Below the pieces are notes generated by a model, which saw only the letters and a list, made by a program, of their open reading frames with translations, did not search any database and was not told the DNA's origin. Positions 59,771 to 64,000 of a DNA stretch of 64,000 bases are shown piece by piece. The stretch's first letter is position 1; every line of letters starts with the position of its first letter. A program made the translations under genes and the position numbers. Source of the stretch: an uncultured Ruminiclostridium sp. GTDB taxonomy: Bacteria; Bacillota; Clostridia; Oscillospirales; Ruminococcaceae. The stretch is taken from NCBI GenBank assembly GCA_947594425.1, contig CANQED010000001.1, positions 277,920-341,919 on the forward strand, read 5' to 3'.

Positions 59771-60928
59771 TTAATTATACGCTTTCTTATATATCTCGAG
59801 TATCTCGGCGGGGCTTGTATCTCTCGGGTTGCCGCCCGTGCATACGTCGTTGAACGCGGCTACAGACAGCGCCTCGAGGTCCTCCTGCTTTACGCCTATC
59901 TCTGACAGCTTTTGCGGGATGTCGATGGATACCGACAGCTTGCGCACCGCGTCTATTGCGGCCTTTACTCCCTCGTCGTCGGTCATATTCTCGGTGCCCG
60001 ATACGCCCATAGCCTTAGCTATAGCCTTGTATTTAGGCTTTGCGGGGCTCTCGGCGTTGTATTCCATTACAAAGGGCAGCAGCAATGCGTTAGCCACGCC
60101 GTGCGGCGTATCATAAAACGCGCCGAGCGGGTGCGCCATAGAGTGCACTATGCCCAGTCCCACGTTAGAAAAGCCCATACCCGCGATATACTGCGCCAGC
60201 GCCATAGTCTCGCGAGCCTTGGGGTCGCCCTGAACGCTGTCATACAGCGACGAGGAGATAAGCTCTATCGCGCGCAATTCTACCATATCCGACAATTCCC
60301 ACGCGCTCTTGGTGATAAAGCCCTCTATCGCGTGAGTAAGCGCGTCCATACCTGTAGACGCGCACAGCCCCTTAGGCATACCCATCATAAGGTCGCTGTC
60401 CACGATAGCCACAACGGGAATATCGTGCGGGTCAACGCAGACCATCTTTTTGGTGTTGACCTCGTCGGTGATGACATAATTTATCGTTACCTCTGCGGCG
60501 GTGCCCGATGTGGTGGGCAGTGCGATAAGAGGCACGCTCTTATTCTTGGTATCAGCGACGCCCTCGAGAGATACCACATCCGCAAACTCGGGGTTCTCGA
60601 TTATAATGCCTATCGCCTTAGCGGTGTCCATTACCGAGCCGCCGCCCACGGCTACAAGCGAGTCCGCGCCGACCTCTTTAAACTTAGCCACGCCCGCCTG
60701 CACATTATATACGGTCGGGTTAGCCTTGATGTCTGAATAGGTCTCATAAGCTATGCCCGCCTTATCGAGCTCGCTGCTGACCTTGCCCGCAACGCCGCAG
60801 TCTATAAGCGTTTTGTCGGTGACGAACAGCACCTTTTTAAGTCCCCTGCCCTTAAGCTCGGGCACAAGGTTCTCCCTTGCCCCCGCTCCGAAGTAGGAGG
60901 TCTCGTTAAGAATAAAACGGTTTACCAT
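59771..60928 (-). CDS. fucO: Lactaldehyde reductase (1,2-propanediol oxidoreductase)
   Basis: 385 residues from the ATG at 60928 (GAAAGGAAG upstream); the longer frame crosses the promoter. It follows E. coli FucO closely: FILNETSYFGAGA, VGGGSVMDTAKAIGIIIENPEFADV, TSGTAAEVTINYVITDE, CVDPHDIPVVAIVDSDLM, DALTHAIEG and HPLGAFYDTPHGVANALLLP, including the His ligands of the iron site. It reduces L-lactaldehyde to L-1,2-propanediol with NADH, completing fermentative fucose use begun by the fucI-fucA operon 30 kb away. It is monocistronic, so control may be independent. Confidence 0.95.
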   Translation of the reverse strand: MVNRFILNETSYFGAGARENLVPELKGRGLKKVLFVTDKTLIDCGVAGKVSSELDKAGIAYETYSDIKANPTVYNVQAGVAKFKEVGADSLVAVGGGSVMDTAKAIGIIIENPEFADVVSLEGVADTKNKSVPLIALPTTSGTAAEVTINYVITDEVNTKKMVCVDPHDIPVVAIVDSDLMMGMPKGLCASTGMDALTHAIEGFITKSAWELSDMVELRAIELISSSLYDSVQGDPKARETMALAQYIAGMGFSNVGLGIVHSMAHPLGAFYDTPHGVANALLLPFVMEYNAESPAKPKYKAIAKAMGVSGTENMTDDEGVKAAIDAVRKLSVSIDIPQKLSEIGVKQEDLEALSVAAFNDVCTGGNPRDTSPAEILEIYKKAYN

Positions 60929-60965
60929 AATAATTCTTCCTTTCGGGTAAATATTTTGCAATTTT

Positions 60966-60994
60966 ATTGTACCATTTTTGCGGGAAAAATTCAA
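60966..60994 (-). promoter_or_regulatory. Promoter of fucO
   Basis: Minus strand: TTGAAT (60989-60994), 17-bp spacer, TACAAT (60966-60971). Confidence 0.65.
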
Positions 60995-61120
60995 CACTTT
61001 TCACAAACTTTTCAACATATCAATAATTTTTTGTATAAAATGCAATGTCGAAAAAAATATACACCCCGCCGTTCCTTTCACAATCGAGCACAAAAGCAGC
61101 CCGTATCTCCTCCTCCGCTA

Positions 61121-61149
61121 TTGACAGAAAAGCGGTATTGTGATAAAAT
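61121..61149 (+). promoter_or_regulatory. Promoter of murT-gatD-trxA
   Basis: TTGACA (61121-61126), 17-bp spacer, TAAAAT (61144-61149), 37 bases before murT. Confidence 0.78.
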
Positions 61150-61186
61150 TACAGTGTATTTAGCATATTGAAAGGACATATTATAT

Positions 61187-62518
61187 ATGAGAATGTTTGC
61201 GGCGGTGCTGATATGCAGATTTTTGCATTTTGTCGGCGGACTGCTCGGGCGAGGCAGCAGTCTGCCGGGACTGGTCGCGCTTAAAATATACCCCGATATC
61301 CTCGCTCACATAAAGCTGCCTAAAGCGGTGGTCGCGGTGACGGGCAGCAACGGCAAAACCTCGACGGTCGAGATGGCGGCACATATACTTAAAGCCGCCG
61401 GCAAAAAGGTCATATTTAACCGCGAGGGCTCTAATCAGATAGCGGGCGCGGCGTCGCTGATACTCTCCGCCTGCACCCTTTCGGGCAGGGTGAAATGCGA
61501 CGTTATACTTCTCGAGACCGACGAAAGATACGCGCGGCATATCTTTAAGTATTTTTCGCCTACCCATTATGTGATAACAAATCTGCTTAGAGATCAGCTT
61601 ACGCGTAATGGGCACCCCGAGTGGGTCTACAATTCGATAGAGCCGAGCATACCGCGCGATACGGTGCTCGTGCTCAATGCCGACGACCCGCTCGTCTCCT
61701 GCTTTGCCGATAGGGCGGACCATACGGTATGGTTCGGTATGGACAAACAGCCCTTTGACACCGATAAAAATACGGGTATCTACGACGACGGCAAATTCTG
61801 CCCTAAGTGTAAAGCGCCACAGGTGTACGACTATTATCACTTTAATCATATCGGCTCGTATCATTGCACCGCTTGCGGGCACAAAAAGGCGGACACCGAC
61901 TATACCGTCACCTCCGCCGACCTCGATAACGCCGAGATAGTCATAAACAACACGCATAAGATAAAGCTCAGCTTTGCCTCGCTGTACAACGTCTACAATA
62001 TCCTCGCCTGCTATGCGATATGCTCGCTTATCGGCGTAGACGAAAAGCTGACCTGCAGCAGCATCAACAGCTATGTGCTCAAAAACGGCAGGATAGTGCG
62101 CTATCGCTGCGGGGTAAATCATGGGGTCTTCTTGGTGTCTAAGCACGAGAACTCGGTGTCCTACGACAGCTCGCTGAGATACATAGTACAGCGCGGCGGA
62201 GAGTGCGCGGTGATAATAATCGTCGACTCGGTAAGCAGGCGGTACGAGACGGGAGAGATAAGCTGGCTGTGGGACGTGGACTTCGGTATACTGAGTGCCG
62301 ACAGCGTAAAACATATATACCTTTCGGGAAAACACGCTGACGACCTTTCGGTGAGGTTCTCCTACACCGACGTTTCGCCCGAAAAGATAACCGTGATACC
62401 CGATATCGGCGAGATGACCGACACGGTGGCAAAGACCCCGTACAAAATGCTGTATACCGTGACCTGCTTTTCCGATAAGGAAAAATTCTTGAGCCGCACC
62501 CAAAAGGAGGAGGACTAA
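61187..62518 (+). CDS. MurT-like Mur ligase subunit (divergent)
   Basis: 443 residues. VTGSNGKTSTVEM (51-63) is the Mur ligase P-loop; LNADDP follows at 163-168; Cys205/208 and Cys227/230 form the zinc ribbon typical of MurT; the C-terminal DUF1727 domain has SWLWDVDF. MurT with GatD normally amidates the D-glutamate of lipid II. Here some MurT hallmarks are altered: the usual KNPAG segment reads SKHENSV and the TYTAML-like end reads TCFSDKE. Together with the changed GatD this suggests a modified or different reaction. Overlaps gatD by one base. Confidence 0.8.
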   Translation: MRMFAAVLICRFLHFVGGLLGRGSSLPGLVALKIYPDILAHIKLPKAVVAVTGSNGKTSTVEMAAHILKAAGKKVIFNREGSNQIAGAASLILSACTLSGRVKCDVILLETDERYARHIFKYFSPTHYVITNLLRDQLTRNGHPEWVYNSIEPSIPRDTVLVLNADDPLVSCFADRADHTVWFGMDKQPFDTDKNTGIYDDGKFCPKCKAPQVYDYYHFNHIGSYHCTACGHKKADTDYTVTSADLDNAEIVINNTHKIKLSFASLYNVYNILACYAICSLIGVDEKLTCSSINSYVLKNGRIVRYRCGVNHGVFLVSKHENSVSYDSSLRYIVQRGGECAVIIIVDSVSRRYETGEISWLWDVDFGILSADSVKHIYLSGKHADDLSVRFSYTDVSPEKITVIPDIGEMTDTVAKTPYKMLYTVTCFSDKEKFLSRTQKEED

Positions 62519-63186
62519 TGAAGCTGCTGCATATGCTGTACGACCTTTGCTCATTGTACGGCGATTACGCTAACGTTCTCGCACTAAAGCGCGCTCTCGA
62601 ACAGTCGGGCGAGCAGGTCGAAATAGACAGGCTGTCGGCGGCGGATATACCGCGGGATATAGACTTTTCCTCATACGACTTTTTATACATAGGACCCGCC
62701 ACCGAGAAAAATCAGGCGGTCGCCGCAAAGCTGCTCGCCCCATTTCGCGACGGGATAAAAGCCGCGCTTGACGGCGGTACGATAATGCTCGCGGTAGGCA
62801 CATATGAGATATTCGGCAAAAGTATCACCGACAGCAAGGGCGCGGTTACTGAGGGTCTTGATCTTTTCCCCTATCATTCGGTACAAAGCGAGCAAAGGAC
62901 GGTATCGGACGAGCAGGCGGAGTTTGGCGGCATACCCGTGATAGGCTTTATAAACAGATGCAGCGAGATATACGATATAGACGAGCCGTTTTTCACCGTA
63001 AAGCAAGGTGTGGGAAATTCTGCGGCAGACAATACCCACGAGGGCGTTATCTCGGGCAACTTTTACGGCACGCATATCATAGGTCCGCTGCTTATAAGAA
63101 ATCCCGATATGGCGGGATATTTTGCAAAGCTGCTTTTAGAGCGGCAAGAAATTAAAGGAGGAAATTATGCAGATAACCGAAGCTGA
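62518..63186 (+). CDS. GatD-like glutamine amidotransferase homologue lacking catalytic Cys and His
   Basis: 222 residues in GatD position after murT. The fold is recognisable: LYGDYANVLALKRAL, GFINRCSEIYDI, GVGNSAADNTHEGV and GTHIIGPLLIRNP align with GatD motifs. But the nucleophile elbow, normally containing CGGYQ, reads AVGTYEIFG (Val93 in place of Cys), and the HGPLL histidine is Ile188. In S. aureus GatD these are Cys94 and His189. The ENHxG segment is INRCS. As read, it should not hydrolyse glutamine. It overlaps trxA by 20 bases. It may be a structural partner of MurT. Confidence 0.75.
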   Translation: MKLLHMLYDLCSLYGDYANVLALKRALEQSGEQVEIDRLSAADIPRDIDFSSYDFLYIGPATEKNQAVAAKLLAPFRDGIKAALDGGTIMLAVGTYEIFGKSITDSKGAVTEGLDLFPYHSVQSEQRTVSDEQAEFGGIPVIGFINRCSEIYDIDEPFFTVKQGVGNSAADNTHEGVISGNFYGTHIIGPLLIRNPDMAGYFAKLLLERQEIKGGNYADNRS

Positions 63187-63466
63187 ATTTGACAAAGAGG
63201 TATTGCAGTCGGAAAAGCCCGTGTTAGTGGACTTTTTCGCGACGTGGTGCGGCCCGTGTATGATGCTCGCCCCGATAATGGAGGAGATAGAAAAAGAGCA
63301 CCCCGAGATAAAGGTATGTAAAGTAAATGTCGACGAGTGCCCCGACCTTGCCGCGCGCTATGAGATAAGCACGATACCGCGCGTGTTCGCCTTTGTAGAC
63401 GGAAAGCAAAAGGCTATGCTCGAGGGGCTTGCGGATAAAGAGTATATTCTTAAATTGCTCGATTGA
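63167..63466 (+). CDS. trxA: Thioredoxin
   Basis: 99 residues, slightly shorter than E. coli TrxA. VDFFATWCGPCMMLAP holds the redox pair Cys28/Cys31, and STIPRVFAF the cis-proline. Cytoplasmic disulfide reductase. AAAGGAGG precedes the ATG, and the start lies inside gatD, so it is the third gene of the operon. Its stop codon overlaps the -35 box of the promoter leading into the repeat array, and no terminator intervenes. Confidence 0.93.
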   Translation: MQITEAEFDKEVLQSEKPVLVDFFATWCGPCMMLAPIMEEIEKEHPEIKVCKVNVDECPDLAARYEISTIPRVFAFVDGKQKAMLEGLADKEYILKLLD

Positions 63467-63491
63467 CAAACAGCCGATTATAATGTATAAT
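63463..63491 (+). promoter_or_regulatory. Perfect-consensus promoter into the repeat array
   Basis: TTGACA (63463-63468), 17-bp spacer, TATAAT (63486-63491), directed into the 161-bp repeats. No gene follows within the window. Confidence 0.75.
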
Positions 63492-64000
63492 AACCTTAAC
63501 AACAAATTCGCTTACGCAAATTTCGCGCGCAGTCGCGCGCGTGTCCGACCGTGGTCGGACGTTAAGAACATTGTATCATAAATTTGGGCGCGTTGCGCCC
63601 GACGGCTTACGCCGCCCGCGTCTGACGGGTCAGCCGCAATTTATGGTATAATAACCTTAACAACAAATTCGCTTACGCGAATTTCGCGCGCAGTCGCGCG
63701 CGTGTCCGACCACGGTCGGACGTTAAGAACATTGTATCATAAATTTGGGCGCGTTGCGCCCGACGGCTTACGCCGCCCGCGTCTGACGGGCCAGCCGCAA
63801 TTTATGGTATAATAACCTTAACAACAAATTCGCTTACGCAAATTTCGCGCGCAGTCGCGCGCGTGTCCGACCGTGGTCGGACGTTAAGAACATTGTATCA
63901 TAAATTTGGGCGCGTTGCGCCCGACGGCTTACGCCGCCCGCGTCTGACGGGCCAGCCGCAATTTATGGTATAATAACCTTAACAACAAATTCGCTTACGC
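63486..64000 (+). repeat. Tandem array of 161-bp structured repeats
   Basis: Three full units and a partial fourth, starting at the TATAAT boxes 63486, 63647, 63808 and 63969: exact period 161. Each unit holds two closed multi-hairpin modules. Module 1 (63495-63566) has a CTTAAC/GTTAAG stem around three hairpins: AAATTCGC/GCAAATTT, CGCGCG/CGCGCG and GTCCGACC/GGTCGGAC. Module 2 (63577-63645) has a CATAAATT/AATTTATG stem around GGGCGC/GCGCCC, CGGC/GCCG and CCCG/CGGG. Units differ at only a few positions. The array continues beyond the window; no open frame or spacer-like unique sequence is present. Confidence 0.85.

Noticed and set aside
63486..64000. CRISPR array
   Set aside because: Units are almost identical over all 161 bp; there are no unique spacers and no cas genes in the window.
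63486..64000. Integron attC array
   Set aside because: There are no cassettes or coding sequence between units, no integrase, and the period is constant.

Overview
The window looks like chromosomal DNA of a gut or rumen Firmicute of the Ruminococcus/Oscillospiraceae kind. The basis is: PolC-type replicative polymerase, the pyrH-frr-uppS-cdsA-dxr-rseP-ispG-polC gene order of Gram-positives, short HisG plus HisZ, secreted GH5 cellulases with fibronectin-III repeats, and a BspA-type leucine-rich-repeat surface protein. Promoters are unusually easy to read: most are close to TTGACA-N17-TATAAT with a spacer of exactly 17 bp. No rRNA, prophage, transposase or CRISPR is visible.

Layout. 0-4 kb: a transglutaminase-like lipoprotein, a YitT-type membrane protein and a Gln/Pro-repeat membrane protein. 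4-13 kb: carbohydrate and surface genes (GH5 + four Fn3, LRR + three Fn3, cytoplasmic GH95 fucosidase), with a 1-kb non-coding stretch holding a small inverted-repeat element. 13-18 kb: rpmB, an aspartate-type aminotransferase, and an ABC efflux set in which adaptor/permease and ATPase genes face each other. 17.8-19.9 kb: a tetR-CPBP protease pair flanked on both sides by tiny promoter-plus-hairpin RNA units, next to tRNA-Arg(CCG). 19.9-30.5 kb: paaK, GH43 and a sodium symporter, divergent from fucI-kinase-fucU-fucA, followed by an MFS exporter behind a leader peptide and hairpins. 30.5-39.5 kb: a GH5 lipoprotein directly downstream of hisZGDCBHAFIE. 39.6-52 kb: polC and the isoprenoid/phospholipid/translation cluster with hom. 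52-54.8 kb: an ATP-grasp enzyme and a polysaccharide flippase. 55-59 kb: two orphan genes and a hybrid histidine kinase. 59.8-63.5 kb: fucO and a murT-gatD-trxA operon. 63.46-64 kb: a tandem array of 161-bp structured repeats that runs off the window.

How the parts fit. GH95, FucI, an FGGY kinase, FucU, FucA and FucO together give fucose release and its conversion to DHAP and 1,2-propanediol, although fucO lies 30 kb from the others. GH5 and GH43 enzymes point to plant glycan use. The histidine operon has every step except histidinol-phosphate phosphatase.

Most worth a second look: (1) the family of short self-closing RNAs around tetR-CPBP, where each promoter places +1 on the first base of the closing stem; (2) the 161-bp array, each unit able to fold into two three-hairpin cloverleaves; (3) a translational-attenuation leader before the MFS exporter; (4) a GatD homologue lacking both catalytic Cys and His beside a divergent MurT; (5) a PolC with two OB-type domains. 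All structural and functional statements are from reading the sequence; no search or folding program was run.
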